Shown here: one piece after another, positions 52,790-61,916 of the stretch
Position numbering within the stretch: position 1 is the stretch's first letter
Layout: each line of letters opens with the position of its first letter
Assembly: GCA_002407855.1 (NCBI GenBank)
Contig: DHPF01000006.1
Span: 248,001-312,000, forward strand
Source of the DNA: Bacteroidales bacterium UBA5371
GTDB taxonomy: Bacteria; Bacteroidota; Bacteroidia; Bacteroidales; P3
Reading direction: 5' to 3'
DNA: 64,000 nucleotides
Notes under the pieces: generated by a model
Databases searched by the model: none
Seen by the model: only the letters and a program-made list of their open reading frames with translations
Told to the model about the DNA's origin: nothing
Translations under genes and position numbers: made by a program

Positions 52790-52835
52790 GTTTTAAAAAC
52801 ATAACTCCTTAGACCCAATGTACAACTCTTTATTG

Positions 52836-52843
52836 TATCTTTG
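52836..52843 (+). promoter_or_regulatory. -7 element TATCTTTG for the second TrkH gene
   Basis: TATCTTTG, 44 bases before the ATG at 52888. It implies separate regulation of the two paralogues. Confidence 0.6.
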
Positions 52844-52887
52844 CCATTTGATTATTCTAATCAACGTTTCAAAAGAAAAACGACCTA

Positions 52888-54339
52888 ATGATTAAGCAAA
52901 GATTGATAACATTATGCAGAGTGTTAGGAATGCTTCTGATTTTAGAGGCAGGTTTTATGCTATTGAGCTTAGGAGTGGCAATAATATACAAAGGAAACGA
53001 TATAGTACCACTATTAATTAGCACAATTATAACCCTTTTTGTAGGACTTTTTCTAAGAATACCTGTTATAGGCAAAGACATACTACAAATTGACCGTAAG
53101 CTCGGCTTTCTAATCGTTGCATTAATTTGGTTGATAATGTCAATTTTTGGAGCCTTGCCCTATTTCTTTGGAGGCTATATCCCCAATTATGCAAATGCCT
53201 TCTTTGAAACAATGTCGGGTTTCACCACAACCTCTGCCACCATTATAGAAGATGTAGAAATAATACCCAAAGGAATACTCTTTTGGAGAAGTCTTACCAA
53301 TTGGATAGGAGGAATAGGTATAGTTGTGATAGTTATATCGTTTATCCCATTTATTGGAGGAGGAGGGATGGCATTGTTTTCAGCCGAAGTAAATGGACCG
53401 CATAAAAACAAACTATCACCACATATTACTACAACAGCAAAAATAATTATCAGCATCTATACCTCTCTAACAATAATTGCAGCCCTATTGCTTTGGATAG
53501 GAGGTATGACCCTTTTTGACGCAATTTGTCATGCCTTTTCAACCCTAAGTTCAGGAGGCTTCTCAACTAAGAATACATCAATTACTCTATATTCTCCACT
53601 AATCCAATACCTATTAATTATCTTTATGATACCCTCTGGCATCAACTTCCCAATAATGTACTACGCCCTAAAAGGAAGATTTAAAAAGATTATAGTAAAT
53701 GAAGAATTTAAAGTCTACATATATATTATTATAATCTCAACAATACTTATCTTCCTATTAGTATATAATACTCATTTAGGCTTAGAGGCAACTTTTCGTC
53801 ATTCTTTATTTCAAGTTGTCAGTATAATAACTTCGGCAGGCTTTGTAAGTATGGACTACACTAATTGGGGAGTATCAGCTTCCTTAATCTTATTTCTTTT
53901 AATGTTCTCAGGAGCAATGAGCGGTTCAACAACAGGGGGGCTTAAAATAATAAGAGTTCTCGTACTTTTTAAGAATGCCAAAAATGTAATTCATCAAAAC
54001 CTTCACAAAAACGCTTACCTTCCACTTAAATTTGAGAAAAAAGTGATAGACCAAAGAGTTATCAATAACGTACTTGGAATGTTCCTACTCTATTTAGCTA
54101 CCTTTATTGTGGCAGTTCTACTTCTTGTTGGCGTAGGCGTAGGTTTTGAAGAGGCAGTAGGAGGCTCCATATCGTGTTTAAGTAACATGGGAACAGGGTT
54201 TGGAGAAATAGGAGCATTTGGCAACTATGGAGAATTGTCTTGGAGTGCCAAAGCCATATTTGTAAGTCTTATGTATGTCGGACGTTTAGAGCTGGTAACC
54301 GTCTTTGCTCTCTTTATGCCTGCATTTTGGAAAAACTAA
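52888..54339 (+). CDS. TrkH/KtrB-family cation channel subunit, copy 2 (SGGG filter)
   Basis: A 483-residue paralogue of the preceding gene, strongly similar throughout (both start with a basic peptide and RVLGMLLILEAGFMLLS). Pore loop 1 reads FETMSGFTTTSATIIED, with Ser116 where copy 1 has Gly115; loops 2-4 keep glycine (LSSGGFSTKN, SIITSAGFVSM, LSNMGTGFGE). In plant HKT transporters a Ser at the equivalent place marks Na+-selective class I proteins, so this copy may favour Na+ or have relaxed selectivity. The partner subunit is not in the window. It is followed by a 21-bp repeat array. Confidence 0.88.
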   Translation: MIKQRLITLCRVLGMLLILEAGFMLLSLGVAIIYKGNDIVPLLISTIITLFVGLFLRIPVIGKDILQIDRKLGFLIVALIWLIMSIFGALPYFFGGYIPNYANAFFETMSGFTTTSATIIEDVEIIPKGILFWRSLTNWIGGIGIVVIVISFIPFIGGGGMALFSAEVNGPHKNKLSPHITTTAKIIISIYTSLTIIAALLLWIGGMTLFDAICHAFSTLSSGGFSTKNTSITLYSPLIQYLLIIFMIPSGINFPIMYYALKGRFKKIIVNEEFKVYIYIIIISTILIFLLVYNTHLGLEATFRHSLFQVVSIITSAGFVSMDYTNWGVSASLILFLLMFSGAMSGSTTGGLKIIRVLVLFKNAKNVIHQNLHKNAYLPLKFEKKVIDQRVINNVLGMFLLYLATFIVAVLLLVGVGVGFEEAVGGSISCLSNMGTGFGEIGAFGNYGELSWSAKAIFVSLMYVGRLELVTVFALFMPAFWKN

Positions 54340-54344
54340 AACCA

Positions 54345-54450
54345 AATCAAGAGTTAATAAATTAGAATCAAGTTTCAGTAAATTAGAATCAAGAGTTAGT
54401 AAATTAGAATCAAGTTTCAATAAATTAGAATCAAGAGTTAGTAAATTAAG
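54345..54450. repeat. 21-bp tandem repeat array (5 units)
   Basis: Units AATTAGAATCAAGAGTTAGT and AATTAGAATCAAGTTTCAGT (each plus one A) alternate with a period of 21. It overlaps the last few codons of hemW (which ends at 54438). Reverse complements of the same units stand at 11239-11300. Read in one phase it codes the heptad SKLESRV, out of frame with the TrkH gene. Confidence 0.8.
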
Positions 54451-55622
54451 ATAAGGGCTATTTGGTTTGAAAGAAAGAGTCCGTTTAAGGTCAGTGCATA
54501 ATTATTAGTTGAGGCTTGTTTTTCAATTAAACCTTCGCTTTGAAGCTCATCTATCTTTGAAAGAAAATGTTTTATATAGGGCTCCGAAAATGTTTTTTGC
54601 ATATAATCTAAGTCAAAACCTTCCTTTGTGCGTACCCCAACCAGTATATACTCGTTATAATGCTCTTTTTCGCTTAGGGTTTCTTTCTCCCAATAGGGCT
54701 GATTGGTCTTTATTTTATGAACATACTGCTTTATATCTGAAATATTCCATCGTCTCTCCGTAATGCAGTAGCTATGCGATGAGGCTCCAATGCCTAAGTA
54801 TGGAACATTTTGCCAATACGATGAATTATGTTTTGAACGATAGCTCTTTTTATTTGATTCAGAAGTTTTATTTGTTGAATTCAGTTCTATTAAAGCATAA
54901 TTTGAAATCTCGTAATGCTCAAAATGGTTTTCAGTTAGTACATTAATAGTTTCTTTAAATTGTTTTATCTGTTGTTCTTCGTTGGGTAGGCTTAATTTTC
55001 CTTTGTTTAAAAGGGTGCTCAACATTGTTTTGTCTTCAACAGATAGTTGATAGGCTGAAATATGTTGAACATTGAGCATTATGGCTTGATATAAGTTTTT
55101 TTGCCAAGAGCTCTCTGTCATATTGGGAAGGCCAAACATAAGGTCAATACTAATATTATCAAAGCCTATTTCTTGTGCCAGATTAACGGATTTTACAGCA
55201 TCCTTACCACTATGCCTTCTGCCTATTAGCTTTAAGTCATCCTCATCAAAGCTTTGGATACCTATGCTTAGGCGATTAATAGGGGTATTATCTTTTAAAA
55301 ACTTCAAGTAATCCCTATTAAGATTTTCAGGATTGGCCTCAAAGGTTATTTCAATTTCCTCTATGTTGCCAGTAAATAAATCCTTGTCTTTTAAGATGTT
55401 TTTAAATAAAAACTCCAATTCCTCTTCATTTAGAGTTGAAGGGGTGCCTCCTCCGATATATATTGTTTGAAATGGTTGGTTTAGTTCGTATTTTCTTTGC
55501 TCCCATTCTTCAATCAAGCATTGCAAATATTCTTTTTTGCTTTCCCTTGTTGCATTGCTATAAAAGTCGCAATAAATACATCTTTGCTTACAATAAGGAA
55601 TATGAATGTACAAAGCCGACAT
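54438..55622 (-). CDS. hemW: radical SAM heme chaperone HemW
   Basis: A 394-residue radical SAM protein. The N-terminus has HIPYCKQRCIYCDFY, a CX3CX2C cluster (C11, C15, C18) without the extra Cys of true HemN oxidases, which identifies HemW. Further features are IYIGGGTPSTL, ITFEANPENL, RLSIGIQSFDEDDLKLIGRRH and LSAYQLSVEDKT. It binds heme and passes it to target proteins. Its ATG directly abuts the stop of the histidine kinase gene. The 3' end runs into the 21-bp repeat array. Confidence 0.9.
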   Translation of the reverse strand: MSALYIHIPYCKQRCIYCDFYSNATRESKKEYLQCLIEEWEQRKYELNQPFQTIYIGGGTPSTLNEEELEFLFKNILKDKDLFTGNIEEIEITFEANPENLNRDYLKFLKDNTPINRLSIGIQSFDEDDLKLIGRRHSGKDAVKSVNLAQEIGFDNISIDLMFGLPNMTESSWQKNLYQAIMLNVQHISAYQLSVEDKTMLSTLLNKGKLSLPNEEQQIKQFKETINVLTENHFEHYEISNYALIELNSTNKTSESNKKSYRSKHNSSYWQNVPYLGIGASSHSYCITERRWNISDIKQYVHKIKTNQPYWEKETLSEKEHYNEYILVGVRTKEGFDLDYMQKTFSEPYIKHFLSKIDELQSEGLIEKQASTNNYALTLNGLFLSNQIALILIY

Positions 55623-57128
55623 CTAAAAGTCTTTTTTGATAAAGGTTATGCGGAAGGTGGTTCCTTTGCCTAATGAGGATTGTTTAACGAATATTTTCCC
55701 TTTATGATAGTCTTCAATTATTCGTTTGGCAAGCGATAAGCCCAATCCCCAGCCTCGTTGCTTTGAGGTGTAGCCTGGGTAGAATATTTTCTTATAGCAA
55801 CTCTTTTGAATACCTTTTCCTGTGTCTGATATGTCTAAATGTATTCGCTTTGTTTCGTCAATTAATTCAATCTTAAATTCTCCTATACCTTCCATTGCGT
55901 CTATGGCATTCTTGCATAAGTTCTCCAATACCCATTCCAATAAATATTCGTTTAGTGGCAGTATTATGGCTTTGTCTTGTGGAAGGATTATATTAAACTT
56001 TACTTTCTTTGAACTCCTTGTGCGAAGATATTCTACTGAATTGTTTACTATTGGGATGAGGTCTTGTTTTTCCAATTCAGGATTGGAGCCTATTTTAGAA
56101 AAACGTTGTGTTATGATTTCCAAACGATGAATATCTTTTGTTATCTCGTTGCAGAATGATTCGTTTTCTGGTGAAAGCCTTAAATACTCCACCCAAGCCA
56201 TAAGTGAGGAAATGGGTGTTCCAAGTTGATGTGCTGTTTCCCTACTCATACCAACCCAAACAGAGTTTTGTTCTGAGCGTTTTATGGTGCTGAAAAACTG
56301 ATAGGCAATTGTAATTATAACTATTAGAATTAAGACAAAGAAAACAGGGTAATACTTTAATACTCGCAAAGTGTTGGACTCTTCATAAAATATCCAAGCT
56401 TTGTTTTTGTCGGGCAAAATAATTGAGATAGGCTTATTGGAAGACTGCATTTGCAATAAGGTCTTTTGAAGGTTTTCTCCTATTAACTTGTCGGGGGTTA
56501 TGTTTCCTGAGGAATAGACAATGGTCTGCGTAGAATCGGTTATTACTGCGGGAACAAAAACATAATTATCCGTAACCTCTTTTAGTAAGGAGGAAGAAAG
56601 GTCTAAAAGAACGTTATGTAAATCAGTATAAACCCTGCTTTCTGTGTAGTAGAGTTTAAATTTCATTCCATAAACCTCGTATTCTAATGGTGGGTTTTGT
56701 GTAAATTCTTTATATAAATCACCTACTAATACTTTATAGTCCTTAGGGATGTCTACGTTTTGCGAAAGGGAAATATTATTAAATTCGTCAGTTATAATAA
56801 CGGGTATAGTCCTATTCTCGGATATAAATCTATAATAAAAATCAAGCTCTTGGTCTAATGATTGTTCAAGAATAACTTTATGAGCCTCAATAAATTGTTC
56901 TACTCTTTTCTTTTCCTCATCTTTCACTTGGCGGAAAAACTTCTCAGTATGGATAACTAAGTCTGACTTTCTACTGATGGCATTTGCCCAAAGCTGAATT
57001 TTTTTCTTTTCCTCAATCCTAAGCTGAGAGATTAAGTTATTAACCTCATAAAGAAAGTACCCAATCAAAGCAAAGGCAATGATAAAGAATACCCATTTTA
57101 ATTTTGAATTATTATCTAATAGTTTCAT
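55623..57128 (-). CDS. sensor histidine kinase
   Basis: A 501-residue membrane kinase. Two spans (about residues 12-30 and 255-280) enclose a periplasmic sensor domain of about 220 residues. The cytosolic part has the H-box SRETAHQLGTPISSLMAW (His about 298), N-box VLENLCKNAIDAM, G1 DISDTGKGI, F-box/G2 region GYTSKQRGWGLGLSLAKRII. All kinase motifs are intact. No response regulator is encoded next to it, so it is an orphan here. HemW is translated right after it without gap. The signal is unknown. Confidence 0.9.
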   Translation of the reverse strand: MKLLDNNSKLKWVFFIIAFALIGYFLYEVNNLISQLRIEEKKKIQLWANAISRKSDLVIHTEKFFRQVKDEEKKRVEQFIEAHKVILEQSLDQELDFYYRFISENRTIPVIITDEFNNISLSQNVDIPKDYKVLVGDLYKEFTQNPPLEYEVYGMKFKLYYTESRVYTDLHNVLLDLSSSLLKEVTDNYVFVPAVITDSTQTIVYSSGNITPDKLIGENLQKTLLQMQSSNKPISIILPDKNKAWIFYEESNTLRVLKYYPVFFVLILIVIITIAYQFFSTIKRSEQNSVWVGMSRETAHQLGTPISSLMAWVEYLRLSPENESFCNEITKDIHRLEIITQRFSKIGSNPELEKQDLIPIVNNSVEYLRTRSSKKVKFNIILPQDKAIILPLNEYLLEWVLENLCKNAIDAMEGIGEFKIELIDETKRIHLDISDTGKGIQKSCYKKIFYPGYTSKQRGWGLGLSLAKRIIEDYHKGKIFVKQSSLGKGTTFRITFIKKDF

Positions 57129-57136
57129 TTAGAAAG

Positions 57137-57144
57137 CAAAGATA
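57137..57144 (-). promoter_or_regulatory. -7 element TATCTTTG for the kinase-hemW unit
   Basis: CAAAGATA on the plus strand reads TATCTTTG on the minus strand, 9 bases before the ATG at 57128, giving a very short leader. Confidence 0.55.
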
Positions 57145-57237
57145 ATATATTTTACTAAATGAATTATCTAAAAAATTTGTTTAGTATTGATATATGTTGT
57201 AATTTTACAAATTATTTTACTATAAAAACTTGCTTAA

Positions 57238-57777
57238 ATGATAGAGAGCATAAGGGGTTTAATACAATTACTTGTACTAAAAGCCAAACTAAAACAATAT
57301 AGCAGAGAAAGGAAAATATCTTCATTTGATTCTGCAAAAACAGTAGGTGTAGTTTGTTTGGTTGATAAGGAGGCAAATTGGAATGAAATAAAGAGAGTTA
57401 TTAAAGAATTTCAAGATAAAGGAGCAAAAGTAGAGGTTATGGGAATATTTTATGGGAATGTAAAGCCGTTGTGGTTTATTGAGACCCTAAATGTAACGCT
57501 TTGTTCGGACAAAGAATTAGGCCTTTCTCAAATACCAACAGGAATTCACGTAAACGAATTTCTTAAAACACCTTTTGACTTACTTATTAATTTCTCAATA
57601 ACAGATAAATTTGCTCCTTTCTATCTTGCAGTGCTTTCAAAGGCTAAATTTAAGATAGCCATAGATAACTCCACTAATTTAAAGTATTTTGATATGCTAT
57701 TAAAGATAGATAAATTGGACATGAAAGAATATTGTAATCAATTAATACATTACCTATCGCGGATAAATACAAAATAA
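57238..57777 (+). CDS. conserved Bacteroidota protein of unknown function (DUF6913-like)
   Basis: A 179-residue soluble protein that resembles a conserved family of unknown function found next to dapA in this phylum. It shows SFDSAKTVGVVCLVDKEANW, VEVMGIFYGNVKPLWF, TPFDLLINFSITDKFAPFYLAVLSKAKFKIAIDN. The alternating strands suggest a Rossmann-like fold. No catalytic motif can be named. It is seven bases upstream of dapA, so it is probably co-expressed. Confidence 0.7.
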   Translation: MIESIRGLIQLLVLKAKLKQYSRERKISSFDSAKTVGVVCLVDKEANWNEIKRVIKEFQDKGAKVEVMGIFYGNVKPLWFIETLNVTLCSDKELGLSQIPTGIHVNEFLKTPFDLLINFSITDKFAPFYLAVLSKAKFKIAIDNSTNLKYFDMLLKIDKLDMKEYCNQLIHYLSRINTK

Positions 57778-57784
57778 ATATTAT

Positions 57785-58669
57785 ATGGAAAAGAATTTTA
57801 AAGGTACAGGAGTTGCCGTTGTTACTCCATTCCACAAACAGAAGAATGTAGATTTTACTTCTTTGGGACAAGTTTTAGAACATGTAATTAAGAATAATGT
57901 GGACTATATAGTATGTTTAGGAACAACGGCCGAAACAGTAACCCTTACTGACCAGGAACAAATGGCAATATTAGACTATACAATAGACCAAGTTGATAAA
58001 AGAGTGCCAATAGTTGTAGGGGTAGGAGGTAACAACACAACACAAATAGTAGATAAACTTTCTCAGGCAGATTTCTCTGGCGTAAGTGGTATTTTATCAG
58101 TTGCTCCATACTACAACAAACCAACTCAAAAAGGAATTTACGAACATTTCAAAGCAATAGCCGAAGCCTCACCATTACCTATAATATTATATAATGTACC
58201 AGGAAGAACCTCTTCTAATATTTCTGCTGAAACCTGCTTACAATTAGCTAATGATTTCTCAAACATAGTTGCAATAAAAGAAGCCTCTGGCAATTTTGCT
58301 CAATGTATGGAGATAATAGCAAAGAAGCCAAAAAACTTCCAAGTCCTTTCAGGCGAAGATGCTCTAACTCTTCCGCTAATGAGCATAGGAATGACAGGAA
58401 TAATATCCGTAACAGCTAATGCCTTTCCACAAGAGGTCAGCACAATGATTAATTTATGCTTAAAAGGGAACTTCAAAAAAGCTTTGGACATACACTATAA
58501 ACTACTTCCATTCAGCAATGCAATCTTTGAAGAGGGCAATCCCGCAGGCATAAAAGCAGCCCTTGAAATAATGAAACTCATACAAAATAACCTTCGTTTG
58601 CCATTAGTTAAGGTAAGCAAGCCTCTTTATAATAAAATAGAAACTCTAATTAATGAAATAATAAAATAA
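57785..58669 (+). CDS. dapA: 4-hydroxy-tetrahydrodipicolinate synthase
   Basis: A 294-residue aldolase of the lysine/diaminopimelate pathway that condenses pyruvate with aspartate semialdehyde. It has the TIM-barrel motifs GTGVAVVTPF, LGTTAETVTLT (catalytic Thr pair), GVGGNNT, PIILYNVPGRTS (Tyr) and IVAIKEASGN (Schiff-base Lys, about residue 163). The length is typical. It follows the unknown gene at 57238 and precedes the aldolase by 34 bases. Confidence 0.95.
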   Translation: MEKNFKGTGVAVVTPFHKQKNVDFTSLGQVLEHVIKNNVDYIVCLGTTAETVTLTDQEQMAILDYTIDQVDKRVPIVVGVGGNNTTQIVDKLSQADFSGVSGILSVAPYYNKPTQKGIYEHFKAIAEASPLPIILYNVPGRTSSNISAETCLQLANDFSNIVAIKEASGNFAQCMEIIAKKPKNFQVLSGEDALTLPLMSIGMTGIISVTANAFPQEVSTMINLCLKGNFKKALDIHYKLLPFSNAIFEEGNPAGIKAALEIMKLIQNNLRLPLVKVSKPLYNKIETLINEIIK

Positions 58670-58703
58670 TCAACTATATTTATTAACCAAAAACAAATTT
58701 GAT

Positions 58704-59696
58704 ATGGTAAACTACAAAGAATTAGGCTTAGTGAACTCAAAAGATATGTTCGCAAAAGCAGTTAAAGGCGGATATGCAATACCTGCATTCAACTTTAATA
58801 ACATGGAACAAATGCAGGCTATTATTCAGGCTTGCGTTGAAACAAAATCACCAGTAATCCTTCAAATTAGTTCAGGTGCAAGAAAATATGCAAACCAAAC
58901 TATACTTCGCTACATGGCACAAGGAGCCGTAGAATACGCAAAAGAACTTGGATGCAATATTCCAATAGTTCTCCATCTTGACCACGGAGATACATTTGAA
59001 TTATGTAAATCCTGCATTGAGTATGGCTTCTCATCAGTTATGATTGATGGTTCTCATTTGCCTTATGAGCAGAACGTTGCTCTAACAAAGCAAGTTGTAG
59101 AATATGCTCATAAATATGATGTAACGGTTGAAGGTGAACTTGGAGTTTTGGCAGGAGTAGAAGACGATGTTTCCTCAGAAAAGAGCCACTATACCCAACC
59201 AGACGAAGTAGAAGACTTTGTTAAGAAAACAGGAGTTGATTCGCTTGCAATCTCAATTGGAACATCTCATGGAGCAAATAAATTTAAGCCAGAGCAATGT
59301 ACTCGTGATGCAAACGGAATACTTATTCCACCTCCATTACGTTTTGACATCTTAGAAGAAATAGAGAAGCGTATTCCAGGTTTTCCTATTGTCCTTCACG
59401 GCTCTTCAAGTGTTCCACAAGACTTGGTTTCTATCATCAACAAAAATGGTGGAGCCTTAAAGGATGCAGTTGGAATTCCAGAAGATCAATTGCGTAAGGC
59501 AGCAAAGAGTGCTGTATGTAAAGTAAATATTGACTCCGATGGACGTTTAGCAATGACAGCAGCCATTAGAGAATTTATGGTGCAAAAGCCAGCAGAGTTT
59601 GACCCAAGAAAATATCTTGGACCAGCAAGAGAAAGCTTAAAGAACCTATACATTCATAAAGTTAAGAACGTTCTTGGCTCAGACAACAAAGCATAA
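58704..59696 (+). CDS. fba: class II fructose-bisphosphate aldolase
   Basis: A 330-residue zinc aldolase. It starts MVNYKELGLVNSKDMFAKAV and shows AIPAFNFNNMEQ, PIVLHLDHGDTFE (catalytic Asp and zinc His), GFSSVMIDGSHLPYEQN, VEGELGVLAG, LAISIGTSHGANKF and PIVLHGSSSVP. It cleaves fructose 1,6-bisphosphate in glycolysis and forms it in gluconeogenesis. It is followed by a terminator at 59722. Confidence 0.94.
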   Translation: MVNYKELGLVNSKDMFAKAVKGGYAIPAFNFNNMEQMQAIIQACVETKSPVILQISSGARKYANQTILRYMAQGAVEYAKELGCNIPIVLHLDHGDTFELCKSCIEYGFSSVMIDGSHLPYEQNVALTKQVVEYAHKYDVTVEGELGVLAGVEDDVSSEKSHYTQPDEVEDFVKKTGVDSLAISIGTSHGANKFKPEQCTRDANGILIPPPLRFDILEEIEKRIPGFPIVLHGSSSVPQDLVSIINKNGGALKDAVGIPEDQLRKAAKSAVCKVNIDSDGRLAMTAAIREFMVQKPAEFDPRKYLGPARESLKNLYIHKVKNVLGSDNKA

Positions 59697-59721
59697 GAAT
59701 ACCAAATCATACTCATAAAGA

Positions 59722-59756
59722 AAAGACTCATCAATTAATTTTGGTGGGTCTTTTTA
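59722..59756 (+). terminator. Rho-independent terminator
   Basis: AGACTCATCA and TGGTGGGTCT pair (two G-U) around ATTAATTT and are followed by TTTTT. It ends the dapA-fba transcript. Confidence 0.8.
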
Positions 59757-59940
59757 TTTATCTTACGATTAGTTTATTGGTAATATTATTTTCAATATCA
59801 ATAACTTTCCTATCCCTTTTCAGAATAATATCTCTAATTCAACGCCCAACCACATAGGCTTTCACCCCATTTTATTGGAAACAGATTGAACAATTTGAAA
59901 TATTGTATGTGTTTTTCTTTAAATTCATTACCCTGCAAAA

Positions 59941-60255
59941 GCCTCTTGATGACTTTTAATAGCCTCTTGATAAATTATAATAGCCTCTTGATGACCTTCA
60001 AACGGCCTCTTGATGACCTTCAAACGAAGAGTTTACGACCCTTAAACGAAGAGTTGATGAGCACGAAATGCCATTTCATCGCAACGAAATGCCATTTCGT
60101 TTATATCCAAATGCCATTTCATTAAAACGAAATGGCATTTCGTGCTCGTGATAAGGCCGTTTAAGGCTCGTGAACTCTTCGTTTGAAGCTCGTGATAAGG
60201 CCGTTTAAGGCTCATGATTACGCCGTTTAGATTTTGTGATTACGGCGTTCTATTG
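59941..60255. repeat. degenerate 21-22-bp repeat array with palindromic units
   Basis: GCCTCTTGATGA units at 59941, 59962, 59983 and 60005, AACGAAGAGTT at 60023 and 60045, ACGAAATGCCATTTC at 60063, 60084 and (as CCAAATGCCATTTC) 60107, ACGAAATGGCATTTCG at 60128, then GATAAGGCCGTTTAAGGCTC twice and TACGCCG units. The period stays at 21-22 bp while the unit changes. The gap 59697-60360 holds this, the terminator at 59722 and AT-rich sequence; no gene was seen. Confidence 0.7.
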
Positions 60256-60360
60256 TTGTGAAACTGCGTTTTGAATTTTGGAAAAGAGAGATTTTTATTT
60301 TATAAAAGGAGTAAATAATTAGATGTTAAGCTTTTAATCTAAGGCCTAAAACATAAGATT

Positions 60361-61887
60361 TTAGTGGATTATGCTTAATCCTTTATGAATGTAATTTGAG
60401 AGTTCTGCTATTGGGATGCGGTCTTGCTGCATGCTCTTACGTTCTCTTATGGTTACAGTGTTGTCCTCTAAGGTTTGAGTGTCTATGGTTATGCAATAAG
60501 GGGTTCCAATGGCATCTTGACGGCGATAACGTTTGCCTATTGCATCCTTCTCGTCGTATTGCACCATATAATCTTGCTTTAAGCAATCTATAATTTCTCT
60601 TGCTTTTTCAGGCATACCATCTTTCTTTACAAGGGGCAAAACTGCTGCTTTAATTGGAGCAAGTACATTGGGTAAATTCAAAACAACTCTTGTGGAGCCG
60701 TCTTCAAGGGTTTCTTCTTTAAAGGCATAGGAAAATATTGCAAGGAATGTTCTGTCTAATCCGATAGAGGTTTCAACCACGTATGGAACATAGCTTTCGT
60801 TTAGTTCAGGGTCAAAGTATTGTAGTTTTTTGCCTGAAAACTCTTGATGGGCTTTTAGGTCAAAATCTGTGCGAGAATGTATTCCTTCCAATTCCTTAAA
60901 GCCAAATGGAAATTCAAATTCAATGTCGGTAGCTGCATTGGCATAATGTGCGAGCTTATCATGGTCATGAAAACGATACTTCTCTTCTGGAATACCAAGA
61001 GATAAATGCCATTTCTTACGAGTTTCTTTCCAATATTCAAACCATTTGAGTTCTTCTCCTGGACGTACAAAGTATTGCATTTCCATTTGTTCAAACTCTC
61101 TCATACGAAAGATAAACTGACGGGCAACTATTTCATTACGGAATGCTTTACCTATCTGTGCTATGCCAAATGGTATTTTCATCCTGCCTGTCTTCTGAAC
61201 ATTAAGATAGTTTACGAATATCCCTTGTGCTGTTTCAGGGCGTAGATAAACCACATTAGTATCTTCTGTAACTGAACCCATTTGCGTAGAAAACATTAGG
61301 TTGAACTGACGCACATCCGTCCAATTCCTGCTTCCAGATATAGGGCAAACAATACCAAGTTCTTCAATAAGAACTTTAATACCACTAAGGTCATTATCTT
61401 TCATTAGTTCAGCAAAGCGTTTTGTTATATCGTCTATCTTTGCTTGATTTTCTAAAACTCTGGGATTTGTTGTTATGAATTGCGTCTTATCAAAGCTTTC
61501 TCCGAATCGCTTTTGTGCTTTTTCAACCTCTTTATTTATCTTATCTTCTATCTTTGCAATATGATCTTCAATCAAAACATCGGCTCTGTAACGTTTCTTT
61601 GAGTCTTTGTTATCAATAAGTGGGTCGTTGAAGGCATCAACATGACCAGAGGCTTTCCAAATGGTTGGGTGCATAAATATAGAAGAATCAATTCCAACTA
61701 TATTTTCGTGCATTTGAACCATAGATTTCCACCAATATTGCTTGATATTATTTTTTAGTTCTACTCCATACTGCCCATAATCATACACTGCTGCCATTCC
61801 ATCGTAGATTTCACTTGATGGAAAAATAAAACCATATTCCTTTGCGTGAGATATTATCTTTTTAAATAAGTCTTCGTTGTTTGCCAT
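60361..61887 (-). CDS. glyS: glycyl-tRNA synthetase, alpha2 type
   Basis: A 508-residue class II synthetase. It shows FPSSEIYDGMAAVYDYGQYGVELKN (near the start), SGHVDAFNDP, VYLRPETAQGIFVNYLNV (motif 2 region), GIAQIGKAFRNEI, RMREFEQMEMQYFV and VVETSIGLDRTFLAIF (motif 3), plus an anticodon-binding end (TIRERKSMQQDRIPI). This is the single-chain dimeric type of archaea and Bacteroidota, not the bacterial alpha2beta2 type. It is 30 bases downstream of rho on the same strand. Confidence 0.95.
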   Translation of the reverse strand: MANNEDLFKKIISHAKEYGFIFPSSEIYDGMAAVYDYGQYGVELKNNIKQYWWKSMVQMHENIVGIDSSIFMHPTIWKASGHVDAFNDPLIDNKDSKKRYRADVLIEDHIAKIEDKINKEVEKAQKRFGESFDKTQFITTNPRVLENQAKIDDITKRFAELMKDNDLSGIKVLIEELGIVCPISGSRNWTDVRQFNLMFSTQMGSVTEDTNVVYLRPETAQGIFVNYLNVQKTGRMKIPFGIAQIGKAFRNEIVARQFIFRMREFEQMEMQYFVRPGEELKWFEYWKETRKKWHLSLGIPEEKYRFHDHDKLAHYANAATDIEFEFPFGFKELEGIHSRTDFDLKAHQEFSGKKLQYFDPELNESYVPYVVETSIGLDRTFLAIFSYAFKEETLEDGSTRVVLNLPNVLAPIKAAVLPLVKKDGMPEKAREIIDCLKQDYMVQYDEKDAIGKRYRRQDAIGTPYCITIDTQTLEDNTVTIRERKSMQQDRIPIAELSNYIHKGLSIIH

Positions 61888-61916
61888 TATTAAGTTTAGT
61901 CTATTAGTTTTTAGAT

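Noticed and set aside
54345..54450. 21-bp array as a CRISPR
   Set aside because: No spacers between units, no cas genes in the window, and the units are contiguous and too short.
59886..60125. 79-residue plus-strand frame in the repeat array
   Set aside because: Its sequence is just the translated repeat units, with no promoter of its own and no protein-like pattern.
59941..60255. Array as a CRISPR
   Set aside because: Units change along the array with no constant repeat and no spacers; no cas genes.
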